Counted from the first letter of the stretch, positions 1 through 10,420 are shown. The stretch is 51,357 nt of DNA from a bacterium (GCA_029976805.1 JAPOLY010000008.1:1-51357); one strand, 5' to 3'. Translations and numbers: made by a program. The notes: generated from the sequence alone by a model not told the origin.

Positions 1-161
1 ACATCTCCATGGACTTCAAGGTAGTTGCGGCCTTGCCCCTCCACCAGCGTCGCCTCCACACCGAAGGACTTCAGGCGATCCCTGATCCTTCTGCGGAATG
101 TTGCTGCCAGACCCGCCTCAAGGGCGATCAGCAGGGAGGGTTCCTGAGGGGTACGTTCCAT
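1..161 (-). CDS. Unidentified partial protein (3' end beyond window)
   Basis: The reading frame starts at an ATG at 161, preceded by GAAAGG about seven bases upstream, and stays open to the window edge (about 53 codons seen). The visible N-terminus begins MERTPQEPSLL and holds a basic stretch (FRRRIRDRLKSFG) followed by VEGQGRNYLEV. An in-frame stop lies a few dozen bases upstream of the ATG, so the start cannot be much earlier. It lies downstream of mutL on the same strand and may be the last member of that operon. I do not recognise the family and too little is visible to assign a role. Confidence 0.4.
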   Translation of the reverse strand, partial: MERTPQEPSLLIALEAGLAATFRRRIRDRLKSFGVEATLVEGQGRNYLEVHGD

Positions 162-286
162 CAAAGGCCTTTCGTCGAACCATGGCGAGAAACAGTGCGC
201 CTATTCCATGGTTTCAAATCAGGTTTTATGACCCTGATCTTATCTGAAAATTACCACGCTTGCCGGGGGTCAGGAAGAAATCTGGA

Positions 287-2113
287 CTATTTGCGATCGA
301 ATCGCCGCTGTAATTCCTGCCACGAAATAAACAATTCAGACGGGCGGCCATGTGGACAGTTTTCTGGCTGAAAGGCTCTGTCTCTCGCCCGGACCAGATC
401 CTCCTGAGCCTCAGGTGACAACGGCTGACCCGCCTTGACGGCGGCTTTGCAGGCCATTGTCTGCAGCAGTCGCTCCCTGAGGTCCGGAAGCGGTGCTCCC
501 GAAGAGACCACTGGTTCCATCAGCGAGAGGATATCACGGAGCAGATTGGCAGGGGATCGTCCCTCGAATCCATGGGGAACTGAACGGATCAATGCGACAC
601 CTTCGCCAAACTCTTCCGCCTGCAGCCCCAACTCCGCAAGGGACTCGCGGGTTTCCACAAAGATGGTCCACTGCCGCGGATCAAGATTCACCGTTTCAGG
701 AACCAGAAGCCCCTGGGTCGCTCCACCCTTTTCCCGTTGCTCGAGAATCTCTTCATAGAGCACCTTTTCATGAAGGGCATGCTGGTCGATCACCCTGAGC
801 CCATCCTCTTCCTCGAGGATAAGAAACGCATCATTCACCTGGAAAACCCTGACCGATTCCCCGACCAGATTGCCACTCCCCCCGGAGACCATTTTGTCCG
901 CAGCGATTCCAGCTCCGAAGTCATCGGGTCCAGTAACAGTGGCTTCCGCTTCCGTGACGATGGTCGAACCCTCTGCCACTGAGTGCTCCGGAGAAAAACT
1001 GGAACGGGATGGCGAGTAAACGGTGTTCTCATTCCCCAGAGACGCCGGCTGTGCTTCAGACCCGGAATTTGCAACAGGGATGACTGAAGGCATCGATTGG
1101 GGTGCATCCATTTGCAGTTTCGGTACTGAACCCTCTTGCTCGAGGGTCGCCCTGATCGCCCGGCGAATGCGGCGGTGAATTTCTTCCCGATTGCGGAATC
1201 GGACCTCCAGTTTGGAGGGATGAACATTGATATCCACCTCACCCGGGTCCACATCCACTCCGACGACAGCCACAGGGAAAAATCCGGGGATCTGGTAACC
1301 CCTGAACCCTTCCCTGACACCATGTTGCAAGACTTTGTCCTTCAGGGTACGCCCATTGAGAAAGGTCCAGATCCCATCCGAGTTCCTTCTTTGGACATCC
1401 GGCCTGGCAATCCATCCGCTGACCCCGTCCACCTCCAGAATCGGCAACATCCGGTCCTGCAGATCCTCACCCAATACCTCTGCGATCCTCTGTGGGAGGG
1501 ATTGATCCGCCGGATATTTGAGAACCACCCGATCATCGTGACTCAGGCTGAAGGCCACGTTGGGATGGGCCATCGCCGCTGCCTTGATGACGGCAGAGCA
1601 ACGGGCCACTTCAGCAGAGTTGGACTTGAGAAACTTTCTTCTCGCGGGAACAGAGGAAAAAAGATCCTGCACCCGAATACGGGTGCCCGGACGCATCGCC
1701 ACCGGCGAAGCCTCTTCGGTTTGACCATGGCGGCCGATGATTCGGTGAGCGACATCCGAGTCCGCAGTCCGGGAAGAAATCTCGATCGTTGACACAGCGG
1801 ACATACTCGACAGCGCTTCGCCCCGGAATCCCAGAGTCAGGATTCGATCGAGTCCTTCTGCATCACGTAATTTGGAAGTGGCATGACTGGCCAAAGCCAA
1901 CGGTAATTGATCAGCCTGTATTCCCTGACCGTCGTCCGTCACCTGAATGAGGCGCTTGCCACCCTCTTCCAACTCGACTTCGATACGCGTCGAACCGGCA
2001 TCGAGGCAATTTTCAATCAACTCTTTCACCACGGAGGCGGGACGTTCGATCACTTCTCCCGCTGCAATCTGATCGATGAGCAGTTGCGGCAGTTGCTGGA
2101 TCTCACGACTCAT
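287..2113 (-). CDS. mutL: DNA mismatch repair protein MutL (endonuclease-type)
   Basis: MutL couples mismatch recognition by MutS to downstream repair. The 608-residue protein has the GHKL ATPase N-domain: QIAAGEVIERP and KELIENCLDAG near residues 15-40, ATSKL and GFRGEAL near 80-100, and DINVHPSKLEVRF near 300. A low-complexity linker follows, then the dimerisation domain. That domain carries DQHALHEKVLYEE near residue 440, matching the DQHA(x)2E(x)4E metal-binding motif of MutL proteins that nick DNA themselves, and a CPHGRP motif near the C-terminus that belongs to the same site. By family knowledge this implies a strand-nicking MutL and no need for MutH. The ATG is preceded by GAGGGGG. 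It lies 37 bases after folD in a minus-strand operon. Confidence 0.97.
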   Translation of the reverse strand: MSREIQQLPQLLIDQIAAGEVIERPASVVKELIENCLDAGSTRIEVELEEGGKRLIQVTDDGQGIQADQLPLALASHATSKLRDAEGLDRILTLGFRGEALSSMSAVSTIEISSRTADSDVAHRIIGRHGQTEEASPVAMRPGTRIRVQDLFSSVPARRKFLKSNSAEVARCSAVIKAAAMAHPNVAFSLSHDDRVVLKYPADQSLPQRIAEVLGEDLQDRMLPILEVDGVSGWIARPDVQRRNSDGIWTFLNGRTLKDKVLQHGVREGFRGYQIPGFFPVAVVGVDVDPGEVDINVHPSKLEVRFRNREEIHRRIRRAIRATLEQEGSVPKLQMDAPQSMPSVIPVANSGSEAQPASLGNENTVYSPSRSSFSPEHSVAEGSTIVTEAEATVTGPDDFGAGIAADKMVSGGSGNLVGESVRVFQVNDAFLILEEEDGLRVIDQHALHEKVLYEEILEQREKGGATQGLLVPETVNLDPRQWTIFVETRESLAELGLQAEEFGEGVALIRSVPHGFEGRSPANLLRDILSLMEPVVSSGAPLPDLRERLLQTMACKAAVKAGQPLSPEAQEDLVRARDRAFQPENCPHGRPSELFISWQELQRRFDRK

Positions 2114-2150
2114 GGTGCCCCCTCACAGGCTCTGTTTTTAGCCTCAGCGA

Positions 2151-3020
2151 CTAGACGGTTTTACGCTTGCTCTCTTCGTGGCGAATCGCACCTTCGAGAG
2201 TATTCTCCAACAATTTGGCCACCGTCATCGGACCAACCCCCCCGGGAACCGGGGTGATACAAGCGGCTCTGTTGGAAGCGGATTCATAGTCCACGTCTCC
2301 CACAAGGCGACCATCGTCCAGTCGGTTGATTCCCACATCGATGACCGCAGCACCTTCCTTGATCCATTCTCCCTGGATCATTTCAGGAACACCCACCGCT
2401 GCGACAACGATGTCTGCCCTGCCCACATGGGCGGCAAGATCTTTTGTTCTGGAGTGGCAGATGGTCACCGTCGCTCCCTCTGCAAGAAGGAGCTGTGCAG
2501 CCGGTTTGCCGACGATATTGGAGCGACCGACGACCACCGCTTCCGCTCCCGTCATCTCGACCCCCGCAGATCTCAACAAATCGATGCAACCCAACGGAGT
2601 ACAGGGAACAAAAGTCGGCTGTCCCACTGCCAAATGACCGACATTCACCGGGTGGAATCCATCCGCATCTTTTTCGGGAAGGATTCTCAGCAACAGCGGC
2701 TCCGCATCCAAATGTGCGGGAAGAGGAAGCTGCAACAGAATTCCGTGAACATGGGGATCAGCATTGAGCTGGTCGATGACTTCTTCCACCTGCTCCTGAG
2801 TCGCATCGTCAGGAAGCTGATGATGGAAAGAACGAATCCCCACCTTTTCACAGGCCCGTTCCTTGTTGCGCACGTAAACCGCACTGGCCGGATCACCGCC
2901 CACGAGGAGCACGCCCAGTCCGGGAGGATGTCCCGCCTGCTCTGTGAACTCACTGACCCTGCCCTTGAGTTCCTTGCGCAGCTGTTTCGCCCGCTCTTTG
3001 CCATCGATGACCTGTGCCAT
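2151..3020 (-). CDS. folD: Bifunctional methylenetetrahydrofolate dehydrogenase/cyclohydrolase FolD
   Basis: FolD interconverts 5,10-methylene-THF and 10-formyl-THF using NADP in the cytosol; the product feeds purine synthesis (purH in this window) and formyl-Met-tRNA. Visible motifs are [15 protein letters not shown] with the catalytic lysine, the [11 protein letters not shown] segment, the Rossmann signature [14 protein letters not shown], and the C-terminal [16 protein letters not shown] chose the ATG at 3020 (MAQVIDGKE) rather than an in-frame start 27 bases upstream because AGAGGAAGAG lies just before it and family members begin near this point. Length about 289 residues is typical. It lies between moaC and mutL with short gaps. 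Confidence 0.96.
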   Translation of the reverse strand: MAQVIDGKERAKQLRKELKGRVSEFTEQAGHPPGLGVLLVGGDPASAVYVRNKERACEKVGIRSFHHQLPDDATQEQVEEVIDQLNADPHVHGILLQLPLPAHLDAEPLLLRILPEKDADGFHPVNVGHLAVGQPTFVPCTPLGCIDLLRSAGVEMTGAEAVVVGRSNIVGKPAAQLLLAEGATVTICHSRTKDLAAHVGRADIVVAAVGVPEMIQGEWIKEGAAVIDVGINRLDDGRLVGDVDYESASNRAACITPVPGGVGPMTVAKLLENTLEGAIRHEESKRKTV

Positions 3021-3058
3021 ATCTCTCTTCCTCTTTTCAGGGCTCAACCCGTGAGCCG

Positions 3059-3544
3059 CTATGGACGGATCCAGTGACCGGATCGCCCCCCTGATTTTTC
3101 AAGCAGTTGGATCTGTCCGATCTCCATACCCCTGTCGACCGCTTTGCACATATCATAAATCGTCAGCAGTCCGTTACTGACCGCAACGAGAGCTTCCATC
3201 TCGACTCCGGTTTTTGCCTGTACCCGAGTCTGAACACGCACTGTGATCCAGGCCTGATCTTCAGACCTGCCATAGTCCAGTTCGACATCGACATGATCCA
3301 GGGGCAACGGGTGACACAAAGGGATCAAACGGGATGTTTCCTTCGCCCCCTGAACAGCCGCCAGTCGGGCAACGGTCAGCACATCCCCTTTTTCAACATC
3401 TCCGGCAACAATCAGATCCAGAGTAGAAGGCTGCATGTGGATTCGACCTTCGGCGACTGCCCGGCGATCGGTGACCGCCTTGTCGCCGACATCGACCATG
3501 CTCGCTTCACCCTCCTCATTGACGTGGGAAAGTTCATCGCTCAT
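3059..3544 (-). CDS. moaC: Cyclic pyranopterin monophosphate synthase MoaC
   Basis: MoaC converts the MoaA product (3',8-cyclo-GTP) to cyclic pyranopterin monophosphate in molybdenum cofactor synthesis. The 161-residue protein starts [20 protein letters not shown]. It has the family motifs [11 protein letters not shown] and [17 protein letters not shown] followed by [11 protein letters not shown], and ends with the KSGG segment. A longer open frame upstream overlaps the preceding gene and has no family similarity, so the ATG at 3544 is the start. Only 13 bases separate it from the polyprenyl synthase stop. No other moa gene is nearby, so it works with enzymes encoded elsewhere. Confidence 0.95.
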   Translation of the reverse strand: MSDELSHVNEEGEASMVDVGDKAVTDRRAVAEGRIHMQPSTLDLIVAGDVEKGDVLTVARLAAVQGAKETSRLIPLCHPLPLDHVDVELDYGRSEDQAWITVRVQTRVQAKTGVEMEALVAVSNGLLTIYDMCKAVDRGMEIGQIQLLEKSGGRSGHWIRP

Positions 3545-3557
3545 GAGCAGGTCCCTT

Positions 3558-4586
3558 CTATAATTCTCGCTGGAGGATGTACTCGGCGAGATCCTCCAGT
3601 CTCTGACGCGCGGGCCCGGGGTCGGCTGCCGCCCGCAGGGAATCCAGAGCATCCTGAATCACGACTCTGGCCCGCTCTTTGACCTGTTCCATGATTCGGT
3701 GTTCGGCGAGTAGGTGGGCGATCTTCTGACGCTCTTTTGCAGCGTCTTCCGATTCATGACATGCTTTCAACAACTGCAAAAGATGGTCACGACCACTCTC
3801 GTCGAGTGCTTCGCGCAGCATCAACACCGGCAGGGTCAACTTGCCATTCCCCAGATCTGTTCCCAGAGACTTTCCGACCAACTCGGGGTCACCGACAAGA
3901 TCCAGTGAATCGTCGATGATCTGGAACGCCTCTCCCATTCGATTGCCATAACGCTCAAGTGCATCGGCCTGTTCAGGACTGGCTCCAGACAACAGTGCGC
4001 CCAGTTTGCAGGAAAGGCCGTAAAGAATCGCCGTCTTGCGATGAATGATCTCTTCGTATTGCTGAAGGGTCAGTTCAAGATTCCCGGCATTACCGACCTG
4101 CATGATCTCACCGATACAGATCTCTCGAGTGCACTCCGCCAAAAGCCTCGCAGCACCCTCCACCTCTGTGGAGATGACGAAACCCCGGGCATAAATGATG
4201 TCACCCAAAAGAATCGACGCACGATCACCGTATCGGGTGTGGATCGTCTCCACGCGGCGCCGGACATCGGCCTGATCGAGCAGATCATCATGCACCAAAG
4301 TGGCAGTGTGAATCAGCTCGACCACCGCCGCACTGCGAACGTGATCCATATGGATCTCACCAAAACAGCGGCCCGCAAGGAACACACATGCCGGTCGAAT
4401 CTGCTTGCCACGAAATTGGGAGAGATGTTCGAGCAGTTCGTGAACGTAGGGTTCGGAGGATTTGAACTCGTCGGCGAGATATTCACGCAACTTCTCCATA
4501 TCCCCGGTAATGGGTCCATAGAGGCGCGCCAATACCTGCGATCTTCCGATCGGGCTCTCTTCCGCAGCAATTCCTTCTGCGTTCAC
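3558..4586 (-). CDS. Polyprenyl diphosphate synthase (long-chain trans type)
   Basis: This is a class I trans-isoprenyl diphosphate synthase that extends farnesyl or geranylgeranyl diphosphate with isopentenyl diphosphate, probably for the quinone side chain. The two Asp-rich metal-binding motifs are clear: DDLLD near residue 100 and DDSLD near 220. The GKQIRP substrate-binding motif lies near residue 60. Length (342 residues) fits the octaprenyl/heptaprenyl/solanesyl group; chain length cannot be read from sequence alone. The start is a GTG that overlaps the ald stop as GTGA, which suggests translational coupling. Some 40 N-terminal residues precede the conserved fold. Confidence 0.92.
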   Translation of the reverse strand: MNAEGIAAEESPIGRSQVLARLYGPITGDMEKLREYLADEFKSSEPYVHELLEHLSQFRGKQIRPACVFLAGRCFGEIHMDHVRSAAVVELIHTATLVHDDLLDQADVRRRVETIHTRYGDRASILLGDIIYARGFVISTEVEGAARLLAECTREICIGEIMQVGNAGNLELTLQQYEEIIHRKTAILYGLSCKLGALLSGASPEQADALERYGNRMGEAFQIIDDSLDLVGDPELVGKSLGTDLGNGKLTLPVLMLREALDESGRDHLLQLLKACHESEDAAKERQKIAHLLAEHRIMEQVKERARVVIQDALDSLRAAADPGPARQRLEDLAEYILQREL

Positions 4587-5725
4587 CGGACCGGCCCACC
4601 GATGGCGGGGAGATCATCGATGGGATGCAATGGCATCTCGAATGCCTTGCTGACCCCGCGATGGAAAACCTTGCCTCCACAAACATTCAGGCCTTGAGCC
4701 CGCAAGGGGTCGCGCTTGACAAAAGCTTCCAGCCCAATGTTGGCCAAGTCGACCAGATAGGGCTGAGTCGCGTTGGTCAGGGCAAAGGTCGACGTTCTGG
4801 AAACCGCTCCTGGCATGTTGGCAACACAGTAATGGACGACTCCGTCGACCACGTAGGTGGGTTCGGCGTGTGTGGTCGCCCGACAGGTTTCAACGCAACC
4901 GCCCTGGTCGACAGCGACGTCGACGATGACGGATCCTTCCGGCATCTCGGAGAGCCATTCTTTCGGTACCAGTACCGGTGCCCGGTCCCCAGCGACGAGC
5001 ACTGCGCCGACGACGAGATCCGCTTGCTGAACCGCTTCCCGAATCGAGAAAGGAGTGGAGAAACAGGTGTTGACGTTGGCTGGCATGGTGTCGTCGAGAT
5101 AACGCAGGCGATCGAGATCAATATCGAAGATCTTGACCCTTGCTCCCAGACCTGCAGCCATCTTGGCGGCATTCGATCCCACCACTCCACCGCCCAGAAC
5201 TACGACTCTGCCCGGCTCCACACCGGGGACTCCGGGCATCAGGACTCCGCGCCCACCATTCTGTCTTTGAAGAACGGTCGCTCCTGCAAGGACGGACATG
5301 CGCCCGGCGACTTCACTCATGGGAGTCAAAAGGGGCAGGGCCCCCTGGGAGTCTTCGATGGTCTCGTAGGCGATTGCGGCCACTCCGGACTCGAGACAGG
5401 CATCCGTCAATTCTCTCGAAGCGGCGAAATGGAAGTAGGTGAAGACGATCAGATCCGGTCTCAGATAGCCATACTCTGCAGCGAGGGGCTCCTTGACCTT
5501 GACGACGATTTCCGAGCGGGACCAGACCTCGGAGGCCTCGGCAACCATCTCACAACCGGCGTCGATGTATTCCTGATCCTGGATTCCACTGCCAAGACCT
5601 GCGCCTTTCTCGACGAGGACCTTGTGCCCGGCCTTCACGAGAAGGAATGCTCCGGAAGGAACGACGGAAACCCGTTGCTCCTGCTGTTTGATCTCCTTGG
5701 GAACACCGATGGTGCGGGAACTCAT
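4583..5725 (-). CDS. ald: Alanine dehydrogenase
   Basis: The enzyme catalyses reversible NAD-dependent deamination of L-alanine to pyruvate and ammonia. The protein starts [13 protein letters not shown] and shows family signatures: [17 protein letters not shown] near the N-terminus with the substrate arginine, [14 protein letters not shown] near residue 75, the nucleotide-binding glycine stretch [17 protein letters not shown] near 170, and [16 protein letters not shown] near 300. I chose the second possible start: the ATG at 5725 is five bases after GGAG in AAAGGAGTGAAC, whereas the GTG two codons earlier overlaps that Shine-Dalgarno. It is the first gene of the ald-to-mutL operon. Confidence 0.95.
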   Translation of the reverse strand: MSSRTIGVPKEIKQQEQRVSVVPSGAFLLVKAGHKVLVEKGAGLGSGIQDQEYIDAGCEMVAEASEVWSRSEIVVKVKEPLAAEYGYLRPDLIVFTYFHFAASRELTDACLESGVAAIAYETIEDSQGALPLLTPMSEVAGRMSVLAGATVLQRQNGGRGVLMPGVPGVEPGRVVVLGGGVVGSNAAKMAAGLGARVKIFDIDLDRLRYLDDTMPANVNTCFSTPFSIREAVQQADLVVGAVLVAGDRAPVLVPKEWLSEMPEGSVIVDVAVDQGGCVETCRATTHAEPTYVVDGVVHYCVANMPGAVSRTSTFALTNATQPYLVDLANIGLEAFVKRDPLRAQGLNVCGGKVFHRGVSKAFEMPLHPIDDLPAIGGPVR

Positions 5726-6059
5726 GTTCACTCCTTTGGGAATGGTGTTTTCATTCGTCAGGGTCAGGGTTCATTCCCCGGCGGCTTTCAACGACCGGCA
5801 TTCAGATAGGGGACGGTCCCACCGGCGATCTCACCCCTGAACCATCTCCGGCTCTCGAAAGATCCTGACCGGGCGACCCGGACCGAACCCGGATTTTATG
5901 GGGGCCACCCTGAAGTGACAAGCGATGGCGAGCCCTCCAGAGCAGGAAGAAGGCGAATTCTTCATGAAAATGGCAACTCCGTCTGGATGACCCTCTTCAG
6001 AGGACCGATGCTGAGTATGTTGACGGCATACACGGGCAGTGCCGGGAAAGGGTCCAGAG
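5726..6059. other. Divergent intergenic region ald / nadD
   Basis: This 334-base gap contains the ald promoter at 5893-5921 and its roughly 160-base GC-rich leader, which has several short complementary stretches but no known riboswitch signature that I could match. On the nadD side I see no convincing promoter; a TTGACG at 6020-6025 has no matching -10. No coding frame in the gap looks real. Confidence 0.5.
5893..5921 (-). promoter_or_regulatory. Sigma-70-type promoter for the ald operon
   Basis: On the minus strand TTGTCA (5916-5921) and TAAAAT (5893-5898) are separated by exactly 17 bases, each one or two changes from consensus. Transcription would start near 5886 and leave a leader of about 160 bases before the ald ATG at 5725. 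No competing candidate of this quality was seen in the ald-nadD gap. Prediction by eye only. Confidence 0.6.
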
Positions 6060-6746
6060 TTGGGAAACCCCCCTCCAAATGATGACTCCGGTTCTGCTGT
6101 CGCCCTTTTGGGGGGAGTCTTTGACCCTCCACATCAGGGGCACATCGATATCGGTCTTTCCGCCTTGCAACAGGATGCGATCGGGGAAGTGATCTGGATC
6201 CCCTGTGCCAGAATCCCCCACCACAAATCCCCCCCTGTGGCCCCCGCTGAAGCACGTTTGCAAATGGTTGAGCGCATCTGTGCCGAGATCGATGGCTTTA
6301 CCGTGGATGACGTCGAGTTTCATCGTCAGGGCCCCTCCTACACGGTGGATACCGTTCGCAGTCTGTCACAACGTTTTGGTAACAGACCCCTGTTATGGAT
6401 CGTCGGCGCCGACAATGCCGACAAGATCGCCCAGTGGAAATCTGCTGAAGAACTGTGGCAAATGGCGATCCCCGTGGTCGCTCCACGACCGGGAGTGGCC
6501 GCTGGAACCTCGGAGAAGACCGCTCTGGCCAGAGAGGATTTTCCTTTCATCGACGAAGGACGCTGGCAGCAGTTTCTGCGCTGGCAATTGCCACCCGCTT
6601 CGGGAGAGATCTCTTCCAGTGAAATCCGCACCCGATTGGCCCAATCAGAACAACCTCGATCAATGATCGCCGAACACCCTGGAATTCCTGAGATCCTCAG
6701 AGATTTCCTGCTTCAGGGCGGCTGGTATCACACTTCTTCTGATTAG
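6060..6746 (+). CDS. nadD: Nicotinate-nucleotide adenylyltransferase NadD
   Basis: NadD adenylylates nicotinate mononucleotide to deamido-NAD in NAD synthesis. The nucleotidyltransferase motif GGVFDPPHQGH near the N-terminus and the C-terminal ISSSEIRTRL (the SSTxIR equivalent) are diagnostic; WIVGADNADKIAQWK lies between. I placed the start at a TTG at 6060, seven bases after GGGAAAGGG. An in-frame GTG at 6039 is possible but has no Shine-Dalgarno, and no in-frame ATG precedes the conserved motif. The family start is therefore a non-ATG codon in either case. asnS follows after 79 bases on the same strand. Confidence 0.92.
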   Translation: MGNPPPNDDSGSAVALLGGVFDPPHQGHIDIGLSALQQDAIGEVIWIPCARIPHHKSPPVAPAEARLQMVERICAEIDGFTVDDVEFHRQGPSYTVDTVRSLSQRFGNRPLLWIVGADNADKIAQWKSAEELWQMAIPVVAPRPGVAAGTSEKTALAREDFPFIDEGRWQQFLRWQLPPASGEISSSEIRTRLAQSEQPRSMIAEHPGIPEILRDFLLQGGWYHTSSD

Positions 6747-6825
6747 CTCGCCGGGATCAACTTGATTCACCGTCATCTGACGGCACCATCGGGGGGGTTA
6801 ACAGAAACCCGGAAGGAACCGGAAG

Positions 6826-8121
6826 ATGTCGAGAACACGCGTCAAGGACCTGCTGAACCACACCGGCGAGGACGTCACCCTCAAAGGCTGGCTTTACAAT
6901 CGTCGGTCATCCAAGAAGTTTCACTTCGTTCTTTTGAGAGACGGATCCGGCATCGTCCAATGCATCGTCACCAAAGCAGAGATGGATGAAGAGGCCTTTG
7001 AGGCCATCGGCAAGATCCCTTACGAATCCGCCATCGAAATCCGGGGCAAGGCCAACGCCGATGAGCGTTCCCCGGGTGGAGTGGAAATTCACGCCTCAGC
7101 GGTGGATGTCATCAGCGAAGCGGAAGAGTACCCCATCTCCAAACAGGAGCATGGTCCTGATTTCCTTCTCTCCCACCGCCACCTTTGGCTGCGATCCAAA
7201 AAACAGGTCGCCATCATGCACATCCGCAATGAAGTGTTGAAGACGATTCGTGATGACATGCATGAGCGTGGATTCCACTGCATCGACGCACCCGTCTTCA
7301 CACCCAACTCCTGCGAAGGCACGAGCACGCTCTTTGAAGTTGATTACTTTGACGATGAAAAGGCTTATCTGACCCAGAGTGGCCAGCTTTACATGGAAGC
7401 TGCAGCGATGGCCCTGGGAGATGTCTACTGCCTGGGTCCCACATTCAGAGCAGAGAAATCAAAGACGCGGCGTCATCTGACCGAATTCTGGATGTTCGAG
7501 CCGGAGATGGCATTTGCCGGGATCGATGAAGTCATGGATCTGGCTGAGGCGATGCTTCAGAAAATCGCCGCCAACGTGCTCGAGAACTGTCAGGCAGATC
7601 TGGAAGTTCTGGAACGCGATACAGATCAACTGCGCAAAGCGCTCGCACCCTTCTCGAGGATCTCTTACTCGGAGGCAGTCGAGCGGCTGAATGATGAAGG
7701 TCACGCCTTTGAGTGGGGTGGCGACCTCGGAGCACCTGACGAGACCAAGATTTCTTCCTGGTTTGACACTCCGGTGATGGTTCACCGTTACCCCGAAGCG
7801 GTCAAAGCGTTCTATATGAAACGCGATCCACAGGATTCCAGAGTGGCACTGGGAGTCGATGTCCTTGCACCCGAGGGTTATGGCGAAATCATCGGTGGTG
7901 GCCAGAGGGAAGATTGCCTCCAAACCCTCATGAGCCGAATCCATGAACATGAGCTCGACCCGGAAGATTTTGCCTGGTATCTGGATTTGCGTCGCTATGG
8001 GTCGGTTCCTCACGGAGGCTTTGGCCTTGGCGTCGAGAGAACGGTGTGCTGGCTGGCAGGAATTGAGCATGTCAGGGAATGTATCCCTTTTCCGCGCATG
8101 CTTTATCGGATCTACCCCTAG
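6826..8121 (+). CDS. asnS: Asparaginyl-tRNA synthetase
   Basis: AsnS charges tRNA-Asn with asparagine using ATP. The 431-residue protein has an N-terminal OB-fold anticodon-binding domain ([20 protein letters not shown], residues 19-38) and a class II catalytic core. Motif 2 is [19 protein letters not shown] near residue 205, and motif 3 is [16 protein letters not shown] near 395. The sequence [10 protein letters not shown] is typical of AsnS rather than AspS, and an AspRS-type insertion is absent. The ATG is preceded by AAGGAACCGGAAG. Its presence argues that asparagine is charged directly rather than only by the transamidation route. Confidence 0.95.
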   Translation: MSRTRVKDLLNHTGEDVTLKGWLYNRRSSKKFHFVLLRDGSGIVQCIVTKAEMDEEAFEAIGKIPYESAIEIRGKANADERSPGGVEIHASAVDVISEAEEYPISKQEHGPDFLLSHRHLWLRSKKQVAIMHIRNEVLKTIRDDMHERGFHCIDAPVFTPNSCEGTSTLFEVDYFDDEKAYLTQSGQLYMEAAAMALGDVYCLGPTFRAEKSKTRRHLTEFWMFEPEMAFAGIDEVMDLAEAMLQKIAANVLENCQADLEVLERDTDQLRKALAPFSRISYSEAVERLNDEGHAFEWGGDLGAPDETKISSWFDTPVMVHRYPEAVKAFYMKRDPQDSRVALGVDVLAPEGYGEIIGGGQREDCLQTLMSRIHEHELDPEDFAWYLDLRRYGSVPHGGFGLGVERTVCWLAGIEHVRECIPFPRMLYRIYP

Positions 8122-8305
8122 CACCCTTGCCTGCCTCTACAGGATCGATACAATGAGGTTTACATTCAGGGATGTATGTTCTGAAAGTCTCGATGGAATA
8201 TTCAGGCTTCAGGACTGCGACCGGACTTCCCCCGCCTTGGGGTCCGAGACCTGAATTCCGGGAGTTCTGAGACCCCTGGCCCCCCACTTCTTGAGAGGCA
8301 AGAGC

Positions 8306-10369
8306 ATGTCAGCGATGCAATTCGGATCAAGACGTCGATCAGTCATGATTACCGGTACCCTGACTTCTCTGGTTTGGCTTCTCCTGTTGATTCCCGCGAC
8401 TCCTTCTCATGCGCAGAATGGTGCGATTCTTCAGCAAACCATGGCCTGTGGTACCAACCCGAAAAGCACTGATTTGACGGTTCGCACATCCGATGGAAGC
8501 GTCTGGGGTATCGATGCCACCAGCGGCAAAATTTGTGTCTACACCACCGCTGGAACCCTTGCCCTGACCAACATGATCGATCATCCGGTGGGCGCAGCGC
8601 AGGCTCCACTCTTCCAGCCCAAGTGCTCGGGAATCAGTTACTCTGCTGCCACCGATACCTTCTGGATCCTCAACTCGACCGGCCTGGAAATCTCCGAGAT
8701 GGACCCCGCCGGCAACCAGTTGGGAGCACCGATCAGCATTCAGGCTTCCACAACCCTGACCGGATTGGCCCTCAATCCGCTGGACGGTCACCTTTGGACC
8801 CTGAATACACAGGAGAATACGGCTCTTGAAATTGACCCGCTCGACGGCTCCATTGTCTCGACAGTGTCACTTCCCGGTTCGCCGGTCCGTTACAGTTCAG
8901 GCCTCGATATTCGCTTCGATAATGGTCAGGCAGTGCTCGACTTCACATATGGCGATGTTTTTGAAGCCGGAATTTCCGAAATCCGCAGTGTCAATCTGGC
9001 TTCCGGGGCACTCTCCTGTTATCAGGTCGATCTGAATCAGATTGAAACGGGTGATTCTCTTTTGGGAATTGCCGTCAGTGGCTCCTCCACCTACATCACG
9101 ACCTGTTGCACGGTTTATCAGATCAACTCGATTCAAAACAGCTTGCAGGCCGTTGCCGACCTCCAGGGGCTCGTCGACGGTGAAGGAAGCTTGACACTCG
9201 ACTGGCGCAATTGCGGTCCGGGTACCAATGGCATATACAACTCTATTCGTATTACACGAAACGGTGCCATCATCGACACCATCAGTGGATCTGCAAATAA
9301 CTGGACCGACACTTCACCGCCTGCTGAAGCCGATATCCTGTATCAGGTTCAAGGCGTCGTCGGATCCAACCTCGCGACCTCCTCGATTTCCCTGACCAAT
9401 GCTGCAGGTGGACTTTCACAGGTTCTCTCCATTCCCGGGTTTTATCCCAGAGATTTGGCCTACGATCCTGAGCAGGATGATCTCTATGTGACGGACAGTT
9501 TCTCCAGTGAAATCCGTGTCTTCGGTTCTGATCTGGTGCAAAAACGCGTGATCGACACCGGACTCGCCAATCTTCGTGGAATCGGCTACAACACCCTCCT
9601 CGATGTCTTGTTGATCAGCAGGGCAGGCAGCAGCCTGGTCACCTTTGTCGACCCGACGACCGGCACTCCCCTGTCTTCTTTCCCCAGCTCCAGTTCTGAA
9701 ATTACCTCGATTTCCTACGATTCCTCCGCAGATGACTGGCTTCTGTTTCGTAATACCGGCAGCCCCGATGCAGAGGTCTTGCGCATGGAAGCAGCCGATG
9801 GCCTCGAAGGAAATCCTCTGGGCACCATCTCTCCTCCCCAGACTTCCGGACTGGTCCTCAGTAATGGCATGGCTTCCCTCGAGGACGGAACCCTGCTGAT
9901 GGGAATCGATGCAGCAGGAATCGGATCCAGTATCAGCCAGCTGACCTCTTTTGGATTCCCTCTCGCATACAGCATGCCCATGGGAGCGATTGGTCAATCT
10001 CTCCAGTTGCTCAATAATTCATGGACCGGTCTCGAAGACATCGGAAGCACCGTCGTCATTGCCGGAAATGCGACCAGTTCTCTCTATAAACTGATCCTCG
10101 TCAGTGACGGCCCTGATTTCCTGCGAGGAGATTCGGACAGCAACAGCATCGTCAACCTCGCCGACGCCATTTACACCGCCACCTGGCTCTTCTCCGGAGG
10201 CGCGACTCCTTCCTGCATGGATGCGGTCGACGCCAACGACGATGGCAGGTTGGACATATCGGATCCGTTGTACACGTTGCTCTATCTCTTCGCCGGATCT
10301 GCCCCACCTCCCATTCCATTCCCACTCCCGGGAGAAGATCCCACCTTCCTCGACAACCTCGGTTGTTAA
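8306..10369 (+). CDS. Secreted beta-propeller-like protein with C-terminal dockerin-like domain
   Basis: A predicted exported protein of about 687 residues, first of five tandem secreted genes. The N-terminus has three arginines followed by a hydrophobic core ending near SHAQ, a plausible signal peptide with a faint twin-arginine look. Residues about 40-285 and 375-595 resemble beta-propeller blades (LAYDPEQDDLYVTDS, IGYNTLLDVLLIS), with a fibronectin-III-like stretch between. The last 85 residues hold two EF-hand-like loops, RGDSDSNSIVNLADA and DANDDGRLDISDP, each followed by a YLF-like helix, matching type I dockerin spacing. It ends DPTFLDNLGC. Start: ATG at 8306 after GAGAGGCAAGAG; a TTG five codons earlier is less likely. 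No catalytic domain is seen; function unknown. Confidence 0.82.
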   Translation: MSAMQFGSRRRSVMITGTLTSLVWLLLLIPATPSHAQNGAILQQTMACGTNPKSTDLTVRTSDGSVWGIDATSGKICVYTTAGTLALTNMIDHPVGAAQAPLFQPKCSGISYSAATDTFWILNSTGLEISEMDPAGNQLGAPISIQASTTLTGLALNPLDGHLWTLNTQENTALEIDPLDGSIVSTVSLPGSPVRYSSGLDIRFDNGQAVLDFTYGDVFEAGISEIRSVNLASGALSCYQVDLNQIETGDSLLGIAVSGSSTYITTCCTVYQINSIQNSLQAVADLQGLVDGEGSLTLDWRNCGPGTNGIYNSIRITRNGAIIDTISGSANNWTDTSPPAEADILYQVQGVVGSNLATSSISLTNAAGGLSQVLSIPGFYPRDLAYDPEQDDLYVTDSFSSEIRVFGSDLVQKRVIDTGLANLRGIGYNTLLDVLLISRAGSSLVTFVDPTTGTPLSSFPSSSSEITSISYDSSADDWLLFRNTGSPDAEVLRMEAADGLEGNPLGTISPPQTSGLVLSNGMASLEDGTLLMGIDAAGIGSSISQLTSFGFPLAYSMPMGAIGQSLQLLNNSWTGLEDIGSTVVIAGNATSSLYKLILVSDGPDFLRGDSDSNSIVNLADAIYTATWLFSGGATPSCMDAVDANDDGRLDISDPLYTLLYLFAGSAPPPIPFPLPGEDPTFLDNLGC

Positions 10370-10420
10370 TCAACCGAAAGTTGACATAGACCCCTCTGTT
10401 AATAAACTTTGTATATCTCT

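Noticed and set aside
10381-10386. TTGACA as a -35 box for the second dockerin gene
   Set aside because: No acceptable -10 at 16-18 bases; the A/T-rich stretches nearby are at 13 and 25 bases.
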